Source: Stropharia rugosoannulata | Lineage: Eukaryota; Basidiomycota; Agaricomycetes; Agaricales; Strophariaceae | Length of the DNA stretch: 64,000 bases | Assembly (NCBI GenBank): GCA_028532985.1 | Contig: JANCIK010000001.1 | Location: forward strand, 2,914,001-2,978,000 | Reading direction: 5' to 3' | Shown here: piece by piece, positions 11,753 to 28,390 of the stretch | Layout of the letters: every line of letters begins with the position of its first letter | Numbering within the stretch: the first letter of the stretch is position 1 | Program-made: the position numbers and the translations under genes | The notes under the pieces: model-generated | The model's database searches: none | What the model was told of the DNA's origin: nothing | Seen by the model: only the letters and a program-made list of their open reading frames with translations

Positions 11753-13189
11753 TTAGGGTCGCGACCACTTGCGCGGGTCGACGACCTCGGATTCACGGCC
11801 GTGCCTGTGGGACGAGGACGAGTGGTAGTGCGAATGCGAGTGCGACCCATGCCCGCGGGAGGCGTCCTGCGATGGGCCGGTGAGGTATAGAGGGTCGCCC
11901 ATACCCGAGCCCGTGTCGTAGCCGGGCTGGGGGTGCGGTACGAGGTCTTCGGCCATGGGGTCGACCTGGCTGGGCATGCCGTAATGGTGGTGGGACGCCG
12001 AAGCAGACGTCGACTGGCGGTTAGTCTGCCTCATCGACTGACGCTTGTTCTGGAACCTGTATGTAAGGACATGTGAGATATGAAGTAACCTTTTTTTTTT
12101 GTTGTTGTTCTCCCAGCCGAGAGGCATGACGTACCAGATCTGCACACTGCGCGCGGACATGTCAAGCATCTTTGCGAGCGCGATGCGCTCCTCGGTCGAC
12201 GGGAACGCGGTGCGGTTGTAGGTCTCGTTGAGGACCTTGAGCTGGGCGGCGTCGGCGCGCTTCCTCTTTTTCTTGATGGTGGGCTCCTCCGGGGAGGTGG
12301 GGGTGACGGGGGGCGGGGTGTAGGAGCGGTTCGGCGGTATATGGGTCGAGGCGTGCGAGGAGACGTGGGACGAGCCCGAGCGGCTGCCGTGGCCGTAGGG
12401 CGAATTTGAGCGGGGAGGTTCGAGGCGCAATTCGTCGTAGAGGCCATGGTGGCCGTGGGGGTTCATGGTGGAGAGGTGGTCGTGCGGGCCAGGTTGAATA
12501 TGATATCCATACGGATTAGCTTGCGTCGCGAGAGGGTAATTAGAGTAAGTAGGTGGATAAGTTGCGATTGGAGATCTGATAGCATTACCATGATAATTAC
12601 TCTGTTGCGGGAGGTAGGCCTGCTGTTGCGGCCACTGATCGCCTCGGGGGTTGGACGATATGGCGAGCGGGGGGAGACGCGCGCGATCGCCGCCCGCACC
12701 CATGCCGGGGGTCATTGACCTGGACGGGTATGCCGGATAGGACGGCTGTGGGGAATGGCGCTCATGAGCGTACATTTCATAGTTGTTAGGGAATGTGGGC
12801 GGAAATTGAGGGGCTAGAGAAGAAATGAAATCAGTTCATAGGAGGAGATAATAGATATATGCAACTGACAGGCGCCTGTGGGCGGGTAGCCATAGACCTG
12901 GGGGCTGATATTATAGTCGAGCTTGGGCGTTGAGCGAGGCTGGGTGTAAGGGGTAGAAGAATAATTAGGGGGCACTAGAAGAGGCTGAGCTGGGGAGCGC
13001 TGCGGGGAGAAAAAAGCACCGACCTGTGGAACGAGATGTTGGAAAACTGTCAGCAAGAGGGGGGAGGATTGTGCGCCCACCCTGTCCCGTCTGGAAGAAA
13101 GCACCATGGGCATGTGAATCTCCTGGAGAGCTTCTACGTATTTTGCCTACAGTAGAATACCGATCTTTGTTGTTGTAGCCCGTGGCCAT
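11753..13189 (-). CDS. Homeodomain transcription factor
   Basis: The homeodomain is split by an intron: KKKRKRADAAQLKVLNETYN and RTAFPSTEERIALAKML lead to SARSVQIW. After a short poly-T-containing intron comes FQNKRQSMRQ, giving the diagnostic helix-3 motif WFQNKR with Gln at position 50. N-terminal to it is a long low-complexity region rich in Pro, Tyr, Ser, His and Gln (YPSRSMTPGMGAGG, QQQAYLPQQ). The C-terminus is His/Ser-rich (HGSHSHSHYHSSSSHRHG). The start at 13189 (MATGYNNKDRYST) is inferred: a phase-1 intron ending CTTCTAG joins it to VPPNYSSTPYTQ. A further intron joins GYPPTGA to SPQFPPTFP. Fungal homeodomain proteins of this build often act in development. The gene is not paired with a second homeodomain gene, so it is not a typical mating-type A locus. 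Confidence 0.85.
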
Positions 13190-13539
13190 ATTACAGGAAG
13201 AAGATAGTAATAAGAAAAAAATGAGTTGGGGTGAGTGAGAAATTAATGTGCGGGTGGGCTCGACTAAATAGATGGAGCAACCAGCCCCGCGGCGTACCAC
13301 ACTCCTTGCGACAGCGCGGTTGGGCACGCGGTGTGGACGAGGCAACCTGATTGCAGGCCTGCTGTGGCCTCAAGTACCCCCAGCCCCGAGCTGGTTCGTA
13401 TTAATTCCATCGCCTCGTGGATCTCGCCAGTCTGCCGACGGCGACCTGCCACTCGACGTGATCAAGAGTCAAAGACGCGCCCAGTCACGTGGCCGAGATC
13501 TTGAGGCGCATCCCGCACTCGGCCCTCTCCTCCTCTGCC
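13190..13539. promoter_or_regulatory. Divergent promoter, homeodomain gene / NDR kinase
   Basis: 350 bp between divergent starts. The half nearest the kinase is GC- and C-rich, the half nearest the homeodomain gene is AT-rich. No specific site was recognised. Confidence 0.35.
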
Positions 13540-16967
<3,428 letters not shown>

Positions 16968-17802
16968 TTAATAAAGCCGCAGATTTTTTGCGTGTAGTGT
17001 AAATGTAATTGACTTTATATGTATGTAATAGTGATCGATGTGTGTATGTAGGACTTATACTCTACCTTTTTATTTCCAAATAACTCTAAACTGTTACTTG
17101 TATGGGTCGTTTATCCATAGCGGTGACTGTTGAAGATTATAAGGTTACATTGATTGAATAGTTAATCTAAAGTTATCGAAATCTTGCCTGCTGCGAGGCG
17201 CACGACTGCGGCCCACGGGGCGCTGCTAGAATGCGTCGCAGGGTCTGTTACATCATATGCTGCTGCACTGTACGCAGGGCTGAGGGCGAATCAGATTGAT
17301 TACAGTCGAGTAAATACCACTTCCCCTACAATACCCCGTCAATTGATCCTCCATCCTCAAGTGAAACCTGAAAAAAGAGCGCCCTCGGGGTATCCGGTGA
17401 TTATAACAAAGGCAAGGAAGGTTGTATACCTGTTCATTATCATGATATCCAAGCGTGAAGTTAAACAGAAAGTTGCAAGTACAAATACGACGATCGACGG
17501 GTATGGTGGGGGGGAAGGCTATGCATGAAGGCGGTACGAGATACAACTAGCAGAGCATGAATCAGAACATGGAAAGCAGATCAGTACATAATACAGAATC
17601 ATCAAATAATAAGTGTATCCTAAAATACATAAACTATACACGGGCAGAGAGAGTCCGTCTCTAAAGATAATGATATGACGGACACGCAACAATGATGGAG
17701 GAACATACAATACGTTCTTTAAATAAAATAATGATAGGGCGCAACCATAAATAAAATAAAAATAATGATAATGCTCTGCCGGGACAGCAAGTGAACAATG
17801 TT
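16968..17802. other. Intergenic, convergent 3' flanks
   Basis: 835 bp between two convergent genes. AT-rich, with polyadenylation-type sequences such as AATAAA-like runs near 16968-17100 and 17720-17770. No gene was recognised. Confidence 0.5.
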
Positions 17803-19092
17803 TTAGGCAATGTTGCGACGCAGGCGTTTGTCGAGATTTTCCCACTCGGTATGGTCATCATTTGAGGAGATGCTCCGACTTCGACGGGATATCGTGCTGG
17901 CGTTGGAAGACGATGTGCTGCTGCGTCGCCGCATGTGCACCCTCGCTGCTGACGCGGAAGAGGAGGCTGGCTCACCGCTCGGGGGCTCCTGGTCGGCGGG
18001 GACGGTATGGACACGCGCATGGCGGCGCATGTTACTGAGAACGCTGAAGCTACGACCGCAGCTTTCAACTGGGCAGGCAAATGCTATGGGACCTCGATTA
18101 GACGGTTTCCTAATAATATTTCAGACAGGGAACTCACGTTTCTCGCCGGTGTGACTATTGAGATGTATCTAAAGAACAAAACATGGGTGGGTTGGTTTCA
18201 TGTCGTGTCCGAGTAAGATGTCTACCTACCTTGAGACTGCTGGGACGATTGAACCCTTTTCCACAGTATGGACAGTCATATTTGGATCCAACACCTTGCA
18301 TTGATTCCTCTTGCTGATAGACGTCGGCATGCGGAATATTCACGAGGCCATACGGAGGGGAGTCAACGAAACGAGCCACTGGTGTTCGTTCATCATCTCC
18401 AGTCCTGTAAGCACTACTTGATGCTGCATTCCAGGTTGACGAGGACATTCTGACATCAGTCAGAACACTTGCAGACCTTTGGTGCACCAAGGCATGATCT
18501 TTCGTGTACGATCGCATGGAAGCTTGAGGGTAGGCAACAGATGTCATGCCCGAAGATTGCATATATGGGGCATACTCCTGTGATCCTGAATGCGACATAT
18601 ACGAGGGCTCTCTGCGGCTATCCGATGGTTTCAAGGAAGGATGCGACATAGAATATTCAATGCGACCAGGTTGTGCATAGCCTGAAGACGCCATTCCAGA
18701 TGGTATGCTTTGCTGAGAGTAATCATATAATTCGGGATGAGGATGACGAGGGTCAAATCGCTGCAAAACATTTAGACGTCACAAACAAACCATCAGGCAC
18801 GAAATACGTACACCATGCACGGGTTGGCCCTTGCGTAAGGATGATTTATGATTTGCCAAAGAAGAGTCGGGGCGATCAGCATTGTCAACAACCTGCAATT
18901 GCGAGAAAGGGAGTGAAGGGGAATATTGCGGTTTCTCGTCACGTTCGAGACGCGAAAATTCATCTGAGGAAATAATCAGCGGTCTGTGTGGGTGGGGCTG
19001 ACTTTTTACTGACCTCGAAACAAATCGCGGATAGGCGGCAATGTTGGACGGGGATCGCTGTGATGTCCAGCATAGTTTGAACGCTGCGCCAT
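17803..19092 (-). CDS. C2H2 zinc-finger transcription factor (two fingers)
   Basis: Starts at the ATG at 19092 with MAQRSNYAGHHSDPRPTLPP followed by IRDLFRDEF; LPPIRDLF is a recurrent N-terminal motif of basidiomycete C2H2 factors. Five or so exons follow. The middle is Ser/Tyr/Gln-rich (YSQQSIPSGMASSGY). Finger 1 is YDCPYCGKGFNRPSSLK, completed after an intron by IHLNSHTGEKP. Finger 2 is FACPVESCGRSFSVLSNMRR then HARVH. A Ser-rich stretch and a basic end (ISRRSRSISSN...LDKRLRRNIA) close the protein. The TGEKP linker between fingers supports sequence-specific DNA binding. Targets are unknown. Confidence 0.86.
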
Positions 19093-19721
19093 GCTTGCAA
19101 ACAAGAGAGAACCGAGAACAGGTGCGTGAGTCGCCAACTTGAATCAAGCCGTGATATAGACGCATTATCTATATACTTGAGGGAATTCAATGCCGGGAGT
19201 GTAGATCCACGGATGAGCGGCTATATGTTAGCGAGCCACTGTGAGAACTGTGCATCTGTGTTGGGCGCCATGGGCATAGACTGTCTCCAGGAGGAGATGG
19301 GATCTGACGCAGGCAAACGGAGGATCAGGTTATGAACGCATAGCATTTCCCAGCGGTAAACTCTCGATACGACGGTATTAGTCTCATCCTACAAGCCGTT
19401 GTGTACGCCGGTAGGTTTGAAGAGGAATAGGAGTTGATTCCATCACAACTCCGGAACTGATGACGCCGCTGCGATTCCGTAGTCATGACACATGCACCAG
19501 AGCGCACATCAACCTGAGTAGTCGGCCTAATTTAAGCAGCACAGCAAAAGCGTATCACTACCGTTAGAAATCCAGATGGACCCTTCCTGTGCAATGTACC
19601 GAGCAGGGCCTGATCTGACTCGATTATCAAGGAAATTTCGTGCGTCAGACTACTCGGTAAATATGTATATCAAGCATGACTGGACTGCCACAGTTTCAAA
19701 GTAGGCTGTTGAACATTTGCC
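19093..19721. promoter_or_regulatory. Intergenic; promoter side of the C2H2 gene
   Basis: 629 bp between the start of the C2H2 gene and the stop of the BolA gene (both minus). No supported gene and no site that I can name. Confidence 0.4.
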
Positions 19722-20281
19722 TCATTGAACATTGTTAGCCTCATTCTCCGTCTTTGTCTTCAATGACAGAGCATGCAGTCCCTGAGCAAGCTCCTGCGAC
19801 AAAGCAGAGTATACCATCCGGTGCCGTTGCATTGTAGACTATGTTTAAACAAATCATGAGCTGTCAGTTGTTCGCTACGGTGCAATATGGAGTATGATAG
19901 TTTACCTTATTCTCGAAAGCACTGGAGACGACTTGAATAGAGAAATCTGATGGAGGGCATATAACAGTTAAACTAGAGGCGAAAGTATACTAATCACAAC
20001 ACTTACGTGTCTCTCCGTTGCTACCACCGGATTCACGCATTGCACTGTGATGGCGGTGTTGCCAAGAATCATTCGTGATCACCAATGAAGAGGGCTGCAA
20101 AAGAGTTGTTAGCTAATAGAATTGTCAGTGAGTATATGCAGCATAGATCAGTATTCATACAGCAAACCTTCTCACGGATTGATTTCTCGACCGGACCTGG
20201 AGGCGATGTTGCACTCATAGCGAAGAATCTGTTTGCGATGGGAAGATGAACACGATGGGTCCAACGAGCCAAAATGGACAT
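19722..20281 (-). CDS. BOL1: BolA-like protein, probably mitochondrial (Bol1 type)
   Basis: BolA proteins work with monothiol glutaredoxins in iron-sulfur cluster insertion. Four exons are read. The first starts at 20281 (MSILARWTHRVHLPIANRFF), an Arg-containing amphipathic leader suggesting mitochondrial import; a second Met (MSATSPPGP) at residue 22 could give a shorter cytosolic form. The BolA fold follows: VEKSIREKLTTLLQPSSLVI, then HHSAMRESGGSNGETHFSIQ, VVSSAFENK and STMQRHRMVYSALSQELAQG. The invariant His in MQRHRMVY, usually a cluster ligand, is present. The stop at 19722-19724 follows NEANNVQ. The protein is about 125 residues, the usual size. Introns are 50-75 bp. Confidence 0.9.
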
Positions 20282-20738
20282 CTCAGTCTGTCAGACCGAG
20301 TCCTCAGAAACTGGATGACAGCTGGGCAGGGAGGAGTAACGTGGACGGAGAGCGACGGTTGCGTGTAGTAGAGGTTCAACCAAGGTTCAACTTCAACTTC
20401 TCCCGAAGTTGACGTATACTATTCGCGTACGGTAATTGTCAAACTTGGGTTACGTAACCCACTTGAGGTGAGATTCTCCCGCACACGACTTTCCAACCCT
20501 TTCGAAAACTTCGCAAGATACTCATTGGCAACGTTCATGACCACCCGACCCGGCTACAATGTTACCTCTAAATATATGAAAGTAATTGGGAATAACAAAC
20601 GGGTATTACTAACATATGTAGTACACTTTGAGTACAGTTTACAATCTTGCACAGATGATGGATATACAAATAAGATGTGCACCCGATACATCGTGGGTAC
20701 ACATTGAACACATATGCTTTCAATATAGGTACGGATCC
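20282..20738. promoter_or_regulatory. Intergenic with TTACGTAA palindrome
   Basis: 457 bp between the BolA start and the ATP sulfurylase stop. It contains the perfect 14-bp palindrome GGGTTACGTAACCC at 20447-20460, whose core TTACGTAA matches the preferred site of fungal AP-1-like (Yap1/Pap1) bZIP factors. A TTGACGTATA element lies near 20409-20418. Short TTCAAC repeats occur near 20370-20400. Confidence 0.45.
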
Positions 20739-22965
<2,227 letters not shown>

Positions 22966-23362
22966 CGCAAGGAACAGACTAGGGATAGGTAACAGAGTGA
23001 GGTGTCGTGAATAATTGTATCGTATTCCATTGAATCGAATTCTAATAGGGAGTGCCCAATGGGATGCAGCACAATAATGATGTGCTCAAGGATGGTCAAC
23101 GATCACGCAATAGATGCTAACAATGATTTCGCTGGCGGTCCTACGTAAATACTTAGCAAGCCTTTGTTACCTGACCGACCCGGTCCGTCGCCCTCCGTAC
23201 AGTTAAAGTCGAGGGTATCTGCCATCCAAACATGATAAACAAAGCGTGCAACTGTTCATCACCACCGATATGAAAAAAGCTTTGGATTATGTTTGTAATG
23301 GTACAAGAATACAACATGAGATAGTTACAGCATGAAAGAAAATATAAAGATATAGAAGTCAT
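22966..23362. promoter_or_regulatory. Intergenic; MET3 promoter and SMC1 3' flank
   Basis: 397 bp. It must contain the ATP sulfurylase promoter. I did not recognise a clear sulfur-regulator (Cys3/Met4-type) site. Confidence 0.35.
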
Positions 23363-26300
23363 TCATTCATCGTATTCCGTTAACTAAACAGATAGATATT
23401 CAGTAAGTTGTATGGTGTAAGCAGAATTCAGAGATTTCACTTACATCGAGAGTTAATGTCCGAGAACTATTTACTTCCTGGTCACGGAAGATGCCAACTA
23501 ATGAATGCCCTCGCTCGTAAAGGGAGCCTTTCAGACTGATGACAATGAACTGGAACGTATCTGATGCATGAGCACGTATATAATTTGCAATCTTGGCAAC
23601 ATTGGTATTATCGAGAGCTGCGTCGACTTCGTCAAGAACAAAGAAAGGAGCTGGTTGATAACTACAAGAAGTCAATTGATAGTTCATCCGGAAGTTGCAT
23701 AACTTATTACCTGTGGATCGCGAACAGCAGTGCTAAGGCTGCTACAGTTTTCTCTCCCCCTGATAATTGTTCCATGTCACGGAAACGCTTCATAGGTGGC
23801 ATTGCATGGTATTTGATACCACCGTTGTACGGTTCCTAAGAAATCAAAAAGGGCACTTGACATAAATAGGTAAAATGAGACAACGTACTTCACTATCTTC
23901 TAGACTGAGGTATGCAACCCCACCCATGGGTGCCGCCTTTCCCCTGGTCAATTCTTTGTAAACTTCATCAATTCTATCGTATATGTGATTGTATGCCTTA
24001 TTGAACAGGTCACAACTACAAGATCATGAGAACGATAAAACCTAGAGAAACAGAGATAGGACACCCACCGGCGTTTCTTAACATCGTTGAAATGATCCCG
24101 AGCATTCTTTGAGTCCTTCCGCGCTTTCTCAGCTTCCTTCTCGGTGTCAGCGAGCTTCATTTCGACATCGTCAAGACGTTCCATAGCCTTCATATTTGGA
24201 GCCATCCGTTCAATCTCAGTAGTCTTGTCGGCTATTTCTTTATCTAGTCGTGAAATAGCTTCGTTTAAGTTCTCTGTGTTATCCTCATCAATCTGCTCAA
24301 AATCGACTTGAATGCCGTAATCAGCTGCCGCCTTAGGCTGTTGGGTGCCATTTTCATCTTCATCCACATCCATAGCCATTTCTTCACGGAGATTCTATAG
24401 AAATGTGAATCAGAGAAAGTAACAACGCATATCAGTGAACACATGCCTCTTCCATAGGTACATTCTTGAGATCACCCGAGAGTAACGGGATAACAATTTC
24501 TTCAAGGCGGCACTTGCGGTACAGCGAGGACCTTTCTAATGCAAGCTTCTCGATTTCATCGTTCTGAACACCCACGAAAAGTATCAACGGAAATCCTTCA
24601 TTAAAAAACCAGAATCACTTACACAAGCGGCTATCTCCTTTAATGCCTGATCAAGGACCCTTGAAGATCTCAAGGCAGCCTTCTTAACTTGATCAACCAC
24701 TTTGGTTTTTTCTTCCAGGGTTTCTTGAAGGGCAGACAACTCCTGCTTCAGTTGTTCAGCAGCCAACTCTAAAGACTCAATATCCTGTTCAGCGGCCGAT
24801 TTGTGTTCTTGTAAATTAGCCAAGTTCGCCTGCTCCGTCTCGATAAGAGTTTCTAGGCGAGCAAGGCGATCGCTTGCCGTCTTCAAACCTTCTCTCTCAA
24901 ACTCAGACCTGTCAATTTCGTCGCTTGAGTGATTTAACAAAGACCGAATTAAAGAAAACTAACGCATGCGTAAGCCTAGCTATCTGAGCGTCAAATCTCA
25001 GGCGCGCTTGACTTTCTTCCTGCGCTACTTTAAGTTGCCTTTCTTCGTATTCACGGATATCGGAGACGCCAATGTTTTGACAGAATGACTTGAAAACCGC
25101 ATCTTCGGCTGTGTTTACAACGTCTTCTAATTCTGCTATGCGGCCCCGAAGTGCCTGGTGTGCGTTGCGTGACTAGTATGGTTAAGTCAGCGGGAGGAAT
25201 CCGTACTGTTCTAATCGAATACCTTCTTCAGTTCAGGCGATAGGCTTTTGAGTTCACGGTCGATGTGTTTTAATTCATCCTTGATGCCCGTCATACGAGT
25301 TTTACATGCATTCTAAGGGGGGTCGGCTTTAGAAAATTTGATGTAGATAAATTTACGCACTAGGTCATCTTTCGCAACAATGATGACGCTTTCCAATCGT
25401 GATATTTCATTAATGAGCGATTCATCTGTTTTTCCACGAGGTTTCTGCTTGCTTAGCTCACGCTGTTCCGCGAGCAGATTATCGCGAGTACGAATAAGTC
25501 CTGTGAACATTATCAACTCTCCGTTAACTTGTTAATCGTTTGGGAACAGCAAACCTTGTACATCCTTTTCATCCCATTTCTTATTATTATTATGAGTACT
25601 ACGCCCTCCAGTGATGAGACCGCTTTTATGTATTATGGTGCCTTCCAATGTCACAGCTAGGTTACGATTGAGAGATTGGTTTAATAGGGCTGCAGCAGTA
25701 TCAATCACATACCTTTTACCTCTTGGCCCTTCTCATAGCAAACATACCTCGCGACTTCCATTGTATCACATACCAAAGCACTACCCAGGGCGTGGTGTAT
25801 AGCTCGCTCAATGGCCGGCTCATATTGTACAACGTCAACAGCGAGGCGAGCTCCTTTGGCAAAAGAACGGTACTTGTCATTCACAGGCTTCACTTGGATG
25901 GTGTCCAGGGGAATGAAGGTGGCCTGGCCTGCTCGCTGTGTACGCATATATTCAATACAGTCAATCGCAGTCTTTTCTTCATCGACGACAATCGATGAGA
26001 TATTACGACCGAGTACGACTGACACAGCAGTTTCGTATTTGCGCTGTATAGGTTTGCAAAGATCAACAATTCGGCCACGGACACCTGGGTTGTACTACTT
26101 AGTTGATGGATGACCAGCAGTAAGCAAGGCAGGGTCTCACCGGGGAAAATGCGTTGCAAGTTCGCCAACGTCTCCCTCAGTTTAACTTCCTTCTCATTCT
26201 CGTGTTTGTCCACACCAGCTTGAAGGAGGTCTTGATAAACCTTTTGCAATTTTTCATCAGCCTCCACCTGAAGTTTGCTGCAGACAACAATTAGAGCTAC

Positions 26301-28047
26301 ACCATGTGTTAGGGGGAAAAAACAATCATACGTAATACGAATTTTTTCGGATTGTTGATTTTCAAGTTCTTGCCTCACCACAGTCAATTCGCTTTGGAAA
26401 GATGCAATTTTGGCTTCCAACTGAATTCATCATTGTAGACAATAAAATAAAAAAAGGTCATTGAACATGTTCCTACCTCTTGTCTCTTCTCTGTCAGAGA
26501 GCCTAACTCTTCTGTACGCGAGGCTTTCTTCTCCAGGGCCGCCTGTTCTTTCTCCGATAGCTGAGCTAGAGAGCGTGATGCAGTCTTTTCTTCGCGCCTT
26601 AACGTCTCCAGTCCCTGTCGTTCATCTACTGCGAGGGCACTTGCGGAAACCTTTCTGTAATATCATGTAAGTCATGACAACGGTCACAAGTTACGAATAC
26701 ATACAGTTGTCGGTATTGCTCCAAGCTCTCCTCACTCAGTGCAACGTTATGTTGAGAAGCTTTTCTTTGCTCCTCTTTTATTCCAATATGTTAACAACTT
26801 CAACCCCAGTGGAGAGCACATACTACGTACCTTGGGCATTCCGCGCCGCACGTTCCACCGCGACCAATTCTTGTTGCAGCGCATTAACCTTGGTCTCTAA
26901 TTGGGTTTTGGTCTTCGTCAATTCGTCTTTAGACTTCGTGGCGTTATTGATTTTGCGGGTGGAGTGTGCAATTTGCGCTTCAATAGCTACTAATTCAGGC
27001 CTCTTGTTTTCAAGCGCTTTGTCGGCCTTCTTGATGCTCTTCTCTTTTTGCATAACAGTGGTCCTGATCTTCGCCTGTTCCGTTCGCGCTGCCTCAACAG
27101 CCTTGTCCTGCACTTTTTGCTCCTGCCTGAACCCGGCAAGCTCTTTGTTCTTGGTCACCACAGAGCGAGTGTTGTCCTCAATCCCAAGGTCGATATGATA
27201 CAATTTCGTCATGATACGTTCACGAATAAGCTCGTCTTTCTCTTGTACTAGAGCCTCGAACCTCTCCGCTTCGTTTTTCTGCTCTTTGTACTGTTTGATC
27301 TCACCGGCGATCCCGCGTCGCTTGGTGAAGTTAAATGTGGCATTTTCTGTGGCCCGTTCTTGTTCTTCCTTCGCCTTCTCGTATTCGGCTTGTAGTTCCA
27401 GTGAGCCACTGATTTGCTCAATGAGACGCGACAGCTCCCGCGGCGACTGTGATGCGACGGCTTCAACATCACCTTGGAAAACAAGAAAGTTCTTAGCTTT
27501 GACAAGGATGTTGTGGGACACTAAAGCCGCGTTATACGCAGTATATGTTACGACCTTGTTATTAAGCTTATATTCTGAGGCACCAGATGTCGATATCCTG
27601 CGCGTAAACATTAATATAGGCGCACCAGAGTTAAACCAGGCACGTACGTTCTCTGGAACCGCCACTCCTTCTTATCGCCGTCAATATACACGGCCATAAC
27701 CCATGCCTTCTTGGCCGTCCCTTCGCCTTCAGCCTCTTCGTCATCGTCATCTGGGGGCGCAGAGCCACCCTCTGCAGCCAGCCGCCTTCCACGATACACC
27801 AAATCCTTTAGCTGGGAACTTCTCAGCTGTGCGCTCTTCACTCCCAGAACAAAAGAAATCGCGTCCATAAGATTAGATTTTCCGGCGCCATTAGGTCCTA
27901 TGACAGAGGTAAAGTTCATAAAAGGTCCTATTGTTTGGTGTCCTCTGGAAAGTGTCATTTAACGTCAAATAATGCGCTAGGAGTGTAGAAACAGAATGTC
28001 TACCTGTAGGACTTGAAGTCGCACACTTCGATACGCGAAAGTGGCAT
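23363..28047 (-). CDS. SMC1: Structural maintenance of chromosomes protein 1 (cohesin subunit)
   Basis: SMC1 pairs with SMC3 to form the cohesin ring. The start is the ATG at 28047 ([18 protein letters not shown]). Walker A is [16 protein letters not shown]. An acidic insertion ([11 protein letters not shown]) follows, then [19 protein letters not shown], a stretch specific to SMC1. Long coiled coils (27600-26400 and 25550-23950) flank the hinge, which contains [12 protein letters not shown] and a Gly-rich interface around 25700-26020. The ABC signature is [19 protein letters not shown] and Walker B is [19 protein letters not shown]. The last exon, after an intron, ends LTLDLTEYDE with the stop at 23363-23365. 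About 15 short introns interrupt the gene. All ATPase motifs are intact. Confidence 0.95.
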
Positions 28048-28390
28048 TTTGGGAGACTCTCGCAAGCGTCGAATAGCAACTAAGTGTCAAGTACGGTATA
28101 AGTTCTTAACGCGCCTGCTACACAAGCGCGTCTGTAATTCAATCTCAGCCGAGTGCACGCCAAGTGCACGCATCACATGAACATCTCTAGGAAGACTCAA
28201 AAGCTCTAGCCACTGACTTGTCACTGCAGTGGTACATACGGTGTCGACATTGTTCTGTTACTACAACTTTTTTGACCAATAAAACTATGCTACTCTTGCA
28301 ATAAATTATTTACTTAATAATAAAATACATATAAACACGAATCCACGCGACTAAATATACATAGAATAGGACGAGTCCACATCTCCACTA
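28048..28390. other. Intergenic; SMC1 promoter
   Basis: 343 bp between the SMC1 start and the stop of the next minus-strand gene. AT-rich, with a short inverted GTGCACG/CGTGCAC-like element near 28153-28171. Nothing else was seen. Confidence 0.4.

Noticed and set aside
11753..13189. Homeodomain gene as part of a mating-type A locus
   Set aside because: Only one homeodomain gene is present, with no divergent HD1/HD2 partner and no mitochondrial intermediate peptidase gene nearby.
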